A DNA stretch of 64,000 nt from contig JAALGH010000011.1 in assembly GCA_011800155.1 (NCBI GenBank), positions 2,046,001-2,110,000 of the forward strand, written 5' to 3'. Each line of letters begins with the position of its first letter. Within the stretch, counting starts at the first letter, position 1. The DNA is from Flammulina velutipes. Its lineage: Eukaryota > Basidiomycota > Agaricomycetes > Agaricales > Physalacriaceae. Below are positions 35,494 to 47,678 of the stretch, in pieces. A program made the translations under genes and the position numbers. Under the pieces are notes generated by a model. The model ran no database searches, was not told the origin of the DNA, and saw only the letters and a program-made list of their open reading frames with translations.

Positions 35494-36347
35494 GCTGTAT
35501 CTATGATGGGTCCAATGACAATCTGACGAACTTCTTGCTTTTTATCAAGAAGCTTCGGTTAGTAATGAGAAAGAATTCCGTCATCGTTCCAGGACACAGC
35601 TAATAAGCGCAAGCATCGCCTTGAACAGGGCATTGCCACAAACAAAGTATTCTGTTTGTACTACAGACAGCTATCCAAGTGACCTGGGGCAAAGGATTAT
35701 TGGCAAAATTTCCTCAATCTCTTTGCCGCGGTATTCTGGATGAGAAGTTTGACAGCTAGTATGTCAAGATATAAGCACTAACATAGTTCCTGCTCTTTTA
35801 CCGACCCCTTCGATGTCTAACTTTGATTCTACCGCAGTACGTAGTGGATGCTCTGTCGCGCATTTTCACCAATCTTACAATTCCATAGCCAGCGGTTGAG
35901 AAGAACGACTCTAAGCCGAAACAAATGTCTCAGACGTCTCAGTCGTCTCAGAGCAGCTCGGAAGGCACAGGACTGCGCTGCCGCCACTTCAAACAGTCAG
36001 TCCTCCTCCGAGTCCTCACATCAAACGTAAAGCATTGAAAGTCATACTCATGTAGAGTCTGCACTTGTGACGGTAAAAACCAAACGACGTCGAACATAGG
36101 GCTCTCTACGGTTAAGACGAAGAAGACAGTTCGAGAGTGATAAGTTTGGCACCTACTAGCACCTGCATACAATCCAAGTGTCCGTACTTATTCCGATTTA
36201 CGAGTGTTGAACAAAGCGAGAGAGCATCGTCATTGTATGCGAAACTACACCATTAACATGCAGAGGCTCATTACCAAGATGAACAACGTAATGTATCTTA
36301 TGGTTGTACCGCTAAAACGATACGTCTCGTCCACTTTGGCTATTGAT
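35494..36347. other. Intergenic region
   Basis: 3' flanks of the P450 and of the minus-strand kinase-like gene. It contains only the weak small-gene candidate at 35813-36038. Confidence 0.45.
35813..36038 (+). CDS. Possible small Ser/Gln-rich protein (weak)
   Basis: ATG at 35813, a 24-nt exon, a GTACGT...TAG intron (35837-35888) and a second exon to TGA at 36038 give a 57-residue frame. It starts MSNFDSTA and has a Ser/Gln run. Composition resembles the other small polar protein at 7903, but similarity is not strong. The alternative frame in the same exon is also Ser-rich, so the true reading is uncertain. Confidence 0.28.
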
Positions 36348-39037
36348 TCATATCAGGGGAGCACCTGCGGTATCTTCAGAGAGGAACGTACTTTCAACCA
36401 ACTCATCGCATATCTTGAACAACGGCAGGTCCAGATATTTGGCAATATCTAGGCTCGTGGGATCGAACCCACACATCCGGTGTAACTCGCTCAGGAGCCA
36501 ATATCTACGAACCATGGTATCTGTCGGTGTTAAGATGTGTGGAAACACACTTTCCCGAAGTGTGTGCATCACACTCAGTCCGAGAGCATTGACTGCTTTC
36601 GGAGAAAGACGCTTCGTGCCTGTTGTATCATAGGCAAAATAATACATAGATGTTGGGTCGTTCGAGAATACTGTCGCTGATGGGAGAAAGAGGTAGACGT
36701 TGTCGAGACTCTGTTTCTCTTCAGGAAGAATGTACTGTACATAGAGTGCACTTGAGGTAATGACTAGTGAGATGATTGAACAACAATGTCCCACTAATGA
36801 AAGTTATAGACTCACGAAGGCGATTATCGAGCGGAGACATCCCATACTGTTTTGCCACATAACTAAATTGCGAGAAGTATGACTGGATAGACCAAGAGAA
36901 TGGTCCGTCTTGGAGGTGGCAAAAAAGAGTAAAATTCATGGACTGCCGAAGACCAATGGTGACTCTGTCATAAAACTTAAGAGTGCTTGATTATTGATGA
37001 TAAGTTTGAGAACATACCGTATACCTCCATCGGGGAAAGAGACGACTGCATCGTCTACGTGGATATACTTGGACTTCAAAGCCCAGTGTCGTTCCAGTTC
37101 GTCCGGTTCCAGCGTCGCCAGGCATTCTCCCTCCGGAAGAGAGACGATATTGACGGAACCTCTGGCGTATTTGGAGAACGAAGCTGAACAAGAAGGCAGC
37201 CATAGGACAAGAGAGTAATACTCTGCCAGGAACTCTCGCGAGATTGGGCTGGACAGCAGATCAAATGGTGGTTCCTCCACACCTACAGGACTCCGTGAAA
37301 TTGACAGTGTCCTACTTTTATTGATCAAAAGAGGGGTACACCATTTTCGATCAATGAATGCCTCTTCAAAGTCATCTATAGATATTGCGCCACGTTCGTC
37401 TACGTAGAAGAACCCATACTTTGGCGTAGATGTTAGCAGACACAAGAAAATGAGTAGTGATCTGCTACACACATGGTATGTCTCTGGTGTCATCCGATGA
37501 CACGAAACTAAAAAGTTATGAACGTCCTAAAGAAAAAGAAGGAGTGATCAAGCGCACGACTCAGACGGAACGCGTCAATTACCTGATGGTCGCGTATCTG
37601 CAAATGACCATAAGCCAAAAAAAAGCGATCTGACTGTAGAAGTCACATACAGCATTCAGACGAAGCTTCAGCTCGTCAATGCACGATGGAGAGGTAGCCA
37701 CGACATGATCTTCGAGTGTCATGAGCTCTATGACAAGGTCAGCGTCATAAGAACACAGGCCGGAAGGGAGACATACTGCGATTGAAGACGAGAGCTCTAA
37801 GATTATGTGAATCACAGACTCCGTAGAGCTGTACCAAATTACAATGCCTGGACAGAATAGTCAATGCCTGAACATTAGATGGCAGAAAATATGTACCTTG
37901 GCAGCTTCCTGAACGAATCAAGCTCGTTCGTCCAGTCCTTGGTGCGAACGATGAAGGAAGAGAAAAGTTTTATAGTGTGACAGGCTCACATATTTTTGAC
38001 CGAAGATCCTGATTGTGCGCTCCTCCTTACTATTCCCCACCCGGGCAAGACAGGTCCTATAAACTAAACGTGGGTTATCTGTCCCACGTGTATACCTGTA
38101 GCGTCTGTAGCTCGTGTCCGAAATAATATCGATATCACATTCTAAGATTCTATGCCACTGAGATGGCGTGCTATATTAGCCCAACCAACCTGACATGAGC
38201 ACGAATACACTCACACGGCCATCGAACACGCGAAGATTATCGCGAATTCCCGACAACACCATATTTACATCAGCTACGGCGGATGTGATGCTGGAGCGAA
38301 TGTCATCTAGAGCAACAGGTACCGAAGCAAGAATTCTCGGCTGCTGGATGATTTCCTTGTGTATATCGGTCATGATGCCGTGAGATAAAGCATGCTGGGA
38401 GATGAGTCGGGAGACTTCCAGTCTCGTTCCCATCGTGGTGACGAGCTGTTGATAGAGCTATCAGTTTTATTGAACGACGCCACGAGGGAGAACACGTACA
38501 ATAAGATTTGCGCGCAGGTTAGCAATAGCGCCCTCAATCTGCAGGATGGAAGCCTTGACTTGGTCTGCTTCAAGGTATCTGACGAGCGGATGTTTCTGGA
38601 TCGAGGCGTATATGCCACTTAATTCCGCCACCATTTCGCGGATTCTGCTGAAGTTCGTGTGTTAGTAGACTTGCAGTTCCGGACGACGTGTCTCATACCT
38701 GTGGAATCGCTTGCATGATTCCCTAACTATGGGTCCTGGCTCGGAAGAGTGGTTACGAATCTCCTCTTGTAGAAGAAGCGCGATTTCATGTGCGGCCAGG
38801 ACAACACGAATAATATCTGCGTCGTTCTGGCGGACGTTCTGGACGGCGAAATTGAGACTGTTCGGAAGACAGGAGAGAAGGATCATCTACCTCGAGGGTT
38901 TGCAGAACGGCAATGAGTCCTTCGCAGACGTCCTGCACATATGAGATTGGGATTAGCTTGACGATGTTGAGTACACCTAGAGCCTTGGTGATCCCAAGCG
39001 TAGGTGATTTATTCTTTGAAGAATGGGTGAGTGGCAT
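36348..39037 (-). CDS. Helical-bundle plus degenerate kinase-like protein (MLKL-like layout)
   Basis: Multi-exon gene starting at ATG 39037. The first about 250 residues are helical: GITKALGVLNIVKLIPISYV, DADIIRVVLAAHEIALLLQE, IREMVAELSGIYASIQKHPL and SILQIEGAIANLRANLI. This resembles HeLo/MLKL-type N-terminal bundles found in fungal NLR and kinase fusions. Next comes a brace-like helix region and then kinase-like pieces: SDTSYRRYRTCLARV (glycine-loop position), TNELDSFRKLPRH, NLVQLYGVCDSHNLRALVF (beta4-beta5), and YGFFYVDERGAISIDDFEEAF, where DFE sits at the DFG position. No HRD motif was seen, so it is probably catalytically inactive. The last about 150 residues (YYFAYDTTGTKRLS, HRMCGFDPTSLDIAKYL) form a conserved-looking tail I know only from unnamed basidiomycete proteins. 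By layout a cell-death or recognition role is possible, which is inference. Confidence 0.7.
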
Positions 39038-40404
39038 GGGATGTAAGTGTAGAAGAGAAAGGGATGAAGACCAAGGCACGACCAGTGGGCGCCTATTTAT
39101 CGAGAATTCTCTTGGTAAAAGCAGTGAACCCTGGGAAGATACTGATGATCAAAAGAATCCATTTTTGATTGCTGTAGAGTTGCTGTACTGCTCAAATGGA
39201 GCATAGGTGACGGCAATCGCAAGCATCGTGAAGAGAACGAAGTGGTCCAGGTCTCACCCTGGTCCCACCAGAGAGGTTCGGCTTGTGCCGGCCATATTAT
39301 GCAACGTCGCTCACGATAAACTACATAGGAAGCTTGGAGCTACCGTCAGTCCAGTACAGACTCAGGACTTCCACAAATTGTCGCGCACGGGGATTGGAGA
39401 ACACAAGTGACAAATTGAAGAAGAATTGATATGCTTGTGGCGGTGCACATCTTTGCCTCTGTTTTTCCCCGATGACCTGCCGATTTTCCTACGGTACCTC
39501 TTCATGTTCTCGGTTTTCAACGTTCAACGAGGCTCAACACCCTAGTGGCCGCTCACATTCCGCACATGCCGTGGCTCAAGCGTGAAGACATCCTTCAAAA
39601 GACCTGAACGTTCATTTGCGCCTGACCAGGTGAGGGACGCCACACAATCGCTGGGAGGAATCAATTATGCATTTAATTATCAGCCTGCCGAGAATTCATT
39701 CCGCGTATCAGAGATAAATGTCACCGTGCCATGGGAAAAGGGAAAGGTCAATTTTCTATGTAGTAATGTTCTGTTTCTCTTTCCATCTCATCGCTTCCTT
39801 TTTCTAATCCTGTCATCAGACATCTTCGCTATGCTATAGGAACGTGGCGTCACTATACTCCGAAAGACTGTGATCTCTATGCGTACATGGAAACTGAAGG
39901 TGTCTACACTTCCCTGACAATTCGGGGGAAGTTCGGAGAGGTATCTAGTCTCAGATGGCATGCGTAAGTACTAGAGGTGGGGTCGACCTAGTCATGAGCC
40001 GCTGGTTGACTACCTACGCATTGTGACCGTCTGATCAAGAGAGCAAGAACACGCTCACGCTCATCTTACATACTCTTCAACTTCGATCCTCAACAAGCAT
40101 CTCGCTGGGCGCGCTTTACTTCGGATTAGGAACGCGTATCAACCTCTGCTGTCTGGCCTCACAAATTCAATGGGAAATCATCTCCTTCCGCCAACATCGT
40201 GTCTCTGTGACAGGTCATGGGATCCGAGTATGTATTGTCGTCAGTCCGCACACTCAAGCAAGTTCCGGGGTACCTCTGGAGAATTCGCGTGCCACCATCT
40301 TGCTAGATCGCTCTCCATACTAGGTATAAAAGGTTTCGAGAATGGACGTTTCCAAGTGACATCCATTCCTTCTTCTCTCGAGCTACCAGCCCATCCCGAC
40401 AACC
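39038..40404. other. Divergent intergenic region with a gene-like fragment
   Basis: At about 39575-39963 a frame with a GTCAAT...CAG intron joins two protein-like pieces (GGINYAFNYQPAENSFRVSE and HLRYAIGTWRHYTPKDCDLY). It has no usable ATG and the frames do not join cleanly, so it is probably a remnant. A TATA-like GTATAAAAG near 40323 belongs to the sugar transporter. Confidence 0.4.
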
Positions 40405-42553
40405 ATGGCCGGAGGCGCAATTGCTCAAACTACTGGAGCAGGATATAGTCACCTGTTGGATCCAAAGAGAAAGTGGAACAACAATCGCAGGTAAGTTTTA
40501 GCGTTCACTCCGAAGCATTGATATCGACTCCACGGTAGACTCATTGCGTTGAATGGCTGGATCGTCTTGTTGTAAGCTTGCCGTTGTTTCCTCAAATTCC
40601 TTCGTCTTAAGGCGCCTACAGCCTCATTACCGCCTCCACGAATGGCTACGATGGGAGTATGATGAACGGTCTACAGTCGCTGCCCCAGTGGAGAGTATAC
40701 TTCAACCGACCGTCCGGTGGTATGCTTGGTCTTCTCAACGCCATCCAGGTTGGTTGACGAGTCGACCTACTAAACAATGGTGCTAACGATTCGTGGCATT
40801 AGAACATTGGAGCGCTCGCCGCATATCCGTTTGCTCCGTATCTGTCGGACGGTATCGGTCGCAGGTCCACCATCGCTCTGGGCGCGGCGATCATGTGTGG
40901 CGCAACTGCACTTCAAACAGCTTCCCAGTCTGTCGGAATGTTCATTGGTGCTCGGTACGTCCTCGATCCTTCTTCGGCCGGAATACACACTAATGCGTCC
41001 ATTCATTCCCAGCTTCATGATTGGGTTTGGTTTAACTTTTGCTAGTATGTCTGCATCTTGAAACTACCTACTCCACCTGATCTCACCGGTGTAGCTAACG
41101 CGGCGCCCATGTTGATAACGGAGGTTTCTTATCCTACCTATCGTGCGCCTTTGACCTCGACGTATAACTCCCTCTGGTACTCCGGTGCTATCATGTGAGT
41201 AGATCATGCTTCATCGCGTCATTAGTACAGTTCTCTTGATGCACTCCATACAGTGCAGCCTGGACGACGTTCGGAACCTTCAAGATCAACAACACATGGT
41301 CTTGGCGCGTGCCATCAGCCCTCCAGGCGCTACCCTCCATCTTCCAAGTTCTCTTGATATGGTGGGCTCCAGAATCGCCGCGTTGGTTGATGAGCAAAGG
41401 GAGGGACGCAGAAGCGTTGAAGGTGTTGGCGTACTATCATGCCGACGGAAATAGGTGCGTCCACCTTCGTTTGGGTGTCATCTTGAATGCTGAAGGTCTT
41501 CAGTGACGATGCCTTGGTCCAGTACGAGTTCAAAGAGATCAGAGCCTCCCTCGACTTCGACCGAAATGTTGCTGCTAACGTTGGCTGGATGGCGCTCATC
41601 AAGACTCCTGGCAACCGAAAGCGCATGAGGATCATCGTGGCAATTGCTTTCTTCTCGCAATGGTCTGGTAACGGTATCGCGTCGTATTACCTCAACAAGA
41701 TTCTTGACATGATTGACATCAAAAATGCTACGCATCAGGTTAGTTCTTCCAGCGGTTGTTCTTCCCCGCACTAACCTTTTGAACAGCTGCTCATCAACGG
41801 CATCCTTCAAATCTGGAACTTGATTTGGGCGCTCTACGCATCGAGTCTCGTCGATAAAGTCGGCCGTCGACCACTCTTCTTGATATCTGCAGCGGGAATG
41901 TTCGTCTTCTTCAGTTGTGAGACTATCGCTTTCGCCGTGTTCTCAGAGAAGGGATACCAGCACGCTGCACACGCTGTCATTGCGTTCATCTTTCTATTCT
42001 ATGCCGCTTATGAGTAAGTGTACCCTTGTGTTTCAGACGGCCGTATGTACTGATTACGAACAGTATCGCGTTCACGCCTCTCATTGTGTCCTACACTGTG
42101 GAGATCCTGCCTTTCCCTCTTCGCGCGAAGGGCCTCAATGTGTTCAACTTCACAATCTCGTTGGCTTTGATCTTCAATCAATATGTCAATCCGATCGCTA
42201 TGGACAATATTGGCTGGAAGTACTTCGTATGTCTATCCATTTCGATGCTCACGTCGAGTAAAGCTGACTATGTGGTATAGATTGTCTATGTCTGTTGGAT
42301 CGCTTTCGAATTTGTCTTCCTATACCGATGTAAGCCCTATAATCCTTTGACTACTGGCTACCCTAACACCGTTGACCCAGATGTTATCGAAACCAAAAAC
42401 CTTTCTCTTGAAGAGACCGCGGCACTGTTTGACGGAGAGGATGCTATCAAAGAGCTCACGCACACTCATGTGGAAAATGGTCTTGGGAAGCATGATAGTT
42501 CCGACGAGAAACTCTCGGATGAGGCAGTTGTGCCAGACTTGCACAAGAGCTGA
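40405..42553 (+). CDS. MFS sugar transporter (sugar porter family)
   Basis: Multi-exon 12-helix transporter of the sugar porter family, in the plasma membrane and using the proton gradient. Start MAGGAIAQTTGAGYSHLLDP at 40405. Family signatures in order are GYDGSMMNGLQSLPQW in helix 1, DGIGRRSTIALGAAI (the G-R-[KR] loop), MFIGARFMIGFG, and ITEVSYPTYRAPLTSTYNS (motif PExPxxxR-like). Then come PESPRWLMSKGR (PESPR), SQWSGNGIASYYLN (helix 7 QxxG), DKVGRRPLFL and YTVEILPFPLRAKGLNV (PETK region variant). Finally VIETKNLSLEETAALFDG leads into an acidic tail. It is closest to fungal lactose/hexose permeases; the sugar is not identified. Confidence 0.94.
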
Positions 42554-42841
42554 ATACGGCTGAGGGTGGAAGATTTCTGTTTTCTTGTTTGTGGTTTTAG
42601 GATACGAACTGTTTATGAGTTTGGTTACCAGTGTACGAGTACTTTATGATAACGAGGTTTATTTAACATCATATGCCTTCAACGACTCGATGCACTTCCT
42701 GCGTAATATCCTCCGAGTCGGCGAAGGCACATTGACAAACTGTATTATCATATCGCTCGTACTACTAGCTATCGAATCATCAAAGTAAAGAGACCATAGA
42801 GGTAACAACGGGTCTGAATACATATATGAAAAACCGGTGAA

Positions 42842-44286
42842 TCAACTCCACCACGTCCCCGTGTTCACATAAACCTTGTCCAACTTGAGGTCACTAATGG
42901 CGGCCAAGGCCCTAAGCCTCTCCAGCGCTGCATTCACAGCCTGGGTTTCTCCAGCGCCGTCATATCCAGAGTCCCAATCAACATACACGGTCAAGCTCAT
43001 CCGCGCCCACTCTAAATCAGAATTGCCGCGATTCTCAAAAAAGCTAATGGCTGCGTCCATGGTTGGTACCTCCGCAGTAACTTGTCCAAGGTCGATCCAT
43101 TTCAAGCGAGGTAGAAGCTCGTATTCTTCGCCATTGCGCGCGGTCAAACGAGCGGATACATGCTCGTCGATTGAGAAGGTGTACGGCTGATCTTCCATCA
43201 TTGACACTTCATCGTTCAAGGATATGTTCAGTTTTTGGAGGTGGGGGAGATGCGAGATGATCTCGAGGAAAGCGTCTTCCGATGGCGGAAAGGCGTATGA
43301 CCAAGAAAACGACTCGAGCAGGAAGTGCGATGTATTGAAAAACGCGATGATGGATGACGTTTGCGTTTGGATCGTCGACTTCGACTCCTGCCAGCTACAA
43401 GTTTTGAAGGAGATGGTCTCTAGCTTGAGTGAAGTGAGATTTGGCGTTTTGATGTAGCGTAGGATGGAACACGGGTTTTGGGAAACGAGTTGGATGGTGA
43501 GGTCGCGAAGGTGGGGGAGGAGGATAGGGCGTTGGAATGAGTCAGGTGAGGATAGGGAGTTATCGATGTCTGTATCGAGAAGCCTAAGGTTCTCCAGATT
43601 GGTGCTCTGAAGGATCGATTTGTAAAGATCGAAAGGCATCTTGAAACCCTGAATACGCAGAGTCTGCACCCTGATCCATGGGATATGCGCCACGACCGTG
43701 CGAATGGTGTCTAAAAGCACACTGGTATCCTCCTTTCGTCTTTGTACGGGGAAGAAGATCTCGAGGACGGTGCAGTGCCAAAGAAGAACCCTCCCAGTGA
43801 GCGATGGTATGGCTTTGGCACTGAAGTAGTGAAGAAGTCTATGAGTCAGAGGGAGATCTCCGGTCCTTCCCACCCAGGCCTCGAGGCATTCTACGTCCTT
43901 GAGGACGAGATTGGGGGAGAATTTGATCATTAGCGTGTTCCAGAATTGTGGGGAGGTATGGACGATTGATCTCCACCGACTGCACACTTGCGACAGTACA
44001 ATCGGAGGGCATCTGGAATCGGGAAATGTGGGGGCGCGGGATGGGATACAGAGACCAAGCCTGAAGGCAAAGATCGACTGGAGGATTTCGTTGGGTAACG
44101 AATCTACTGGGCAGGTGTCGACTTGTGCTGCATGTCGTGTATCAGTGATCTACCTTCGAGGTAAAGGAGAACAATAGAGCTACTCACCCACATCTGGGGC
44201 GTAGATGTTTTTTGAGAAGAAAGGTCGGCAAGCAATTGCTGCATAGCTCTGCCTCTGCCTTCCTGGTTCACGACATTGTCTTCCAT
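42842..44286 (-). CDS. F-box protein with leucine-rich C-terminal part
   Basis: Two exons: 44286-44154 and 44106-42842, joined by a 47-nt intron whose donor is GTAGAT inside the codon after Leu-Glu. This choice is the one that restores the F-box start VDSLPNEILQSIF; the more obvious GTGAGT donor leads to a stop. The F-box continues with PPIVLSQVCSRWRSIVHTSP and FWNTLMIKF. The remainder is a typical basidiomycete leucine-rich array (VQTLRIQGFKMPFD, LLPHLRDLTIQL, HLPHLQKLNISL). F-box proteins recruit substrates to SCF ubiquitin ligases; the target is unknown. The N-terminal about 40 residues carry no domain. Confidence 0.85.
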
Positions 44287-44694
44287 GACTATCTTGTGGC
44301 GACGTTTTGACAATGGGAGAGAGTGTGGAGATAGCAGTACCGTGAGAAATGACGAGGACGTGCTATAAGTAGTACGCTGGAAGTGCGCCCAAAGCGTAAG
44401 ATCCAGGCTTTAATTACGGCGAGAGAGAAGGTACAGATTGCGCCGACATATCCATATCCCTATCTATCTCTCACCCAGTCCGAAATGCCAAAGGTTTCTT
44501 TATCAGCTCAAAGTCTCTAAAACGGCGGAGGGCGTCCACTCTCATGTCAGGTGGCGGGTCAACGAAAGGGGACCTGATGATGGACCTGATCAATACTCTT
44601 GGAGGCGGATCAATCTACGGGCCGACCGCCCGTCATGTTTTCCAAGAAATCTGGAGAGAATCCGAAACCCCTTTCCCCACATTATTCCCCCGCC
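44287..44694. other. Divergent promoter region
   Basis: About 400 bases between the F-box gene and the Zn2Cys6 gene, which are transcribed away from each other. No gene seen. Confidence 0.5.
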
Positions 44695-47533
44695 ATGTCG
44701 ACACGAGCATTCCGAGCTTGCCTTCATTGCGTAAGTCCACGTCCAAAAATCTCAGTTGCCTTCCATAGCCTCACCTCAAAAACGACAGCGCTCTCGAAAG
44801 GCACGATGCGACCTAGGTAACATTGATAGTCCCAAAGATCCACCCTGCGCGCGCTGCAAGAGGGAGCGAGTCAAGTGCGAATTCGCTCCATCCCGACGGG
44901 GAGGCAGTCGAAGAAAGTTTGACAAGGATAAGATCGGTCTGAAGGACAACAAATCCGTTAAACGACAGCCGTCCATGGCGCACAGCGATGCATCATCTTC
45001 ATCATCTAATTTTGCTCCGTCCGTCTCTGTCGATGCAGAGCAGCTGGCCGCCACATCCCTACACAACCCCGAGGACGCTGTCATGCTTCTCGTCCTAGCT
45101 TCTGAAGCTGTCAACGATCCCCGTTCGCCCTCCCATCCCCGTCCTGGGCTATCTACGTTCCCCCTCATAGCCCAGAGTATCATCACCTACGGCCAGTTCC
45201 CCGTTCTCGTCAACCTGTTCTTCTCCAAGATGCACTTTTTCTTCCCCATGGTTCCCTTCAACAGGATCCCACGGACGCCAGAGGATATGGCCAGGTTCGC
45301 AGCGGAGGAGCAGGACCTCGCGTCCGTTATCATGATCATATCCAGCCGCTACATGAACGAGGACGGGTACGCTGGGTTGCACGAACGATGCTGGGCGTGG
45401 TTCAAAGTATGTCCTCTCCTCCTCTAATATACCCGGCTGTTGACGGTGTCCGTAGACTCGCCTGGCGGATCTTATAAGCGGCAAAGCAGCGACCATAGGG
45501 ACCGTGGAGGGACTTCTCCTGCTATCTGGTAAATCTCCATCACGTTGGATACGCCCATACACTCAAACACGCACCTACAGAATATCTGCCAAGAATCACG
45601 TCAGAGGATCCTGCGGACCTGCATGATGAGGAGAACAGAACAGCGTGGATGCTTGTGGGAACGGTCAGTCACCATCATCTGGTATCCCTTCCTGTACCGT
45701 CTGAGCGTCTTGCAGGCTGTGCGCTTGGGATACATGATGGGTCTTGATCAGAAGACGTTCATATCGATCTCTCCGCCTGGCGAGGTGATATCTGAGGATA
45801 ACCAGTTGAACAGAGAGCGTCTAGCATGGACTTGTGCGTTTTCGTTCCTTGTCGTTATGCGTAACTGACCATTCGGTAGATTGTTACATGTTCGATCGAC
45901 AGTAAGCCTAGTCGCTTTATCGGAATTATAAATCAACTGAAGGAACGCAGAATATCCATACGCATTGGCAAGGCATTTTGGAGCCGAGGACCTGGCTTAT
46001 GTTTCCATTCACCGTCGTCAGACAAAGAGCCTACCGCCTATGGAAACTTCCCTTCATTGAGACCAGTACCGGGTCTGCAAGATGACTTTGCAAGTGTTGT
46101 TCAAGCGTAAGTCTTTATGCATATTTTTCACGTCTCTTACTCATCGTCACCTTAGGTATGTCGACCTCACGCAGACAATGACGAGTGCACATGATATCCT
46201 GTATCCCAGCAAGGATAGGACTATTACGCTTGTGAGAGTGGGAGAGTATTACAAGTATGAGTCCGGTTTTTATTTAGTTATTGCTTGTTTAATCGTGTTA
46301 CAGGTATCTTGATGCGTTTACGCGAAGTAAGCCTTTTTGCTCACCATATGGGCCAAATGCTGACTATCTCTCTAGGCATTGTGAGGCTGCTTCTTTTCGG
46401 CTTTATCTTCTCTTCTGACGGACACGGTAGAACGGCTTTCGAATGGACTGGGAGAATAAGAGATGGGATACACAGCCGATGGCTGACTGTGTCTGGATAT
46501 CATTTGTGAGCTAACTTCTTACCCCGCTCAAACGATTGTTGACGTGTGGATAAGCATTACCTTCGGTTGTATATATCATCGTTTGCCTTCCAAGCGCATG
46601 TGCAACGTGCGATGCCTGCTTTCTCGTCGACGACCTCGGGTGGAAGACGCTTCGCGTGGGACGTTATAAGTAGCCCAGATGCGAAATTCATCTTGGAGGG
46701 TATTGACGCTGCTGTGAGTACCTCCGTCTTGTAGGTGTTGGTGATTGACATTTCGAGACAGACGGAACTGCTCAAGATATGTACCAACCGAATACACCCT
46801 ACGTTTGGCCTTCAGTGGCTACCGTGGAGGTTTTTCTTGTTCTTTTCGTGAGTCGTTACATTCAGGTGCAGACTATGAACCTAACATATTCGTTCCAGAT
46901 ACGCAGCTGTCTTTCTTCTCAAAGCTTTATTCATCGACGCGATACCGACATCGGACCAGCCAGCGACTGTGCGATTGCTCAAGCACCTGATATTAGCGTT
47001 GAGCTCGGACGGCCAGCATCCTGGCGTCCGCTACGCGAGGCTCCTAAATGGTTTACTGAAGACCTTTTGTAGTGGGAAGGATTATTGGGCGGAAAGTATG
47101 AGCCTGACGAGAGTAGGGAGTCCTGCGCCTGCGCCTATCGGCTCCGATATGAACGGAAACACTGCGTCTAGTTCTGCGACTGGGGAAAGCAGTACGATGG
47201 CCAATGGGAATGGGATGGCGCAGGACTACTCGCAGATGGATTTCGGGATTCCAAGCATGGATTCGATCGATATGGATTGGTATAGTATGCTCTACGCATG
47301 GTTTGTATCGTCTGCTGACGCGGGTTTTTAGGTTTGATATGACATGCACGAACCCGAGCGCTGCGCCTGAGGAGTTTTCGTATTTATTGAGCGATCATGA
47401 GGCGTTGGATAATGAGTTTTGGGCGTACATGAGTACGCAGGCTGCAGCGGGAGGCTGGGATGGGAATGGAGGTGCAATGCCCCCACCGCCTATGCCTGAC
47501 TTTACGGGCGGGACGTGGGGGATGAGTGTATAG
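44695..47533 (+). CDS. Zn2Cys6 fungal transcription factor
   Basis: Many-exon regulator. The start at 44695 places the first two zinc-binding cysteines (ACLHC) in exon 1; an intron then splits the binuclear cluster. Splicing gives C-x2-C-x6-C, then C-x2-C-x6-C ([18 protein letters not shown]). A basic linker ([15 protein letters not shown]) follows. The central fungal_trans domain includes [35 protein letters not shown] and [12 protein letters not shown], then [23 protein letters not shown]. The C-terminus is Asn/Gly/Met-rich with PPPPMP, a possible activation region. Such factors act in the nucleus as pathway regulators; this layout is close to the acetate/xylan-type group, but the target is not known. 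It converges with the aldo-keto reductase gene, 145 bases away. Confidence 0.9.
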
Positions 47534-47678
47534 GATTTGATGTATTTGTTGCTTATTGTTGTACTTATCTTACCATTGATATATGCCGTTTGTGATTCTA
47601 TTTGGTGCTGCTTCCGGGACCTCAATGGTGTATAGCGTTACTAAATGATACATTCTTTGTATGGTCTATCCCTTCCAT

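Noticed and set aside
36455..36480. A tRNA T-arm-like sequence (GTGGGTTCGATCCCAC on the minus strand)
   Set aside because: It is part of the codons for CGFDP in the last exon of the kinase-like gene, and no D-arm, anticodon arm or acceptor stem surrounds it.
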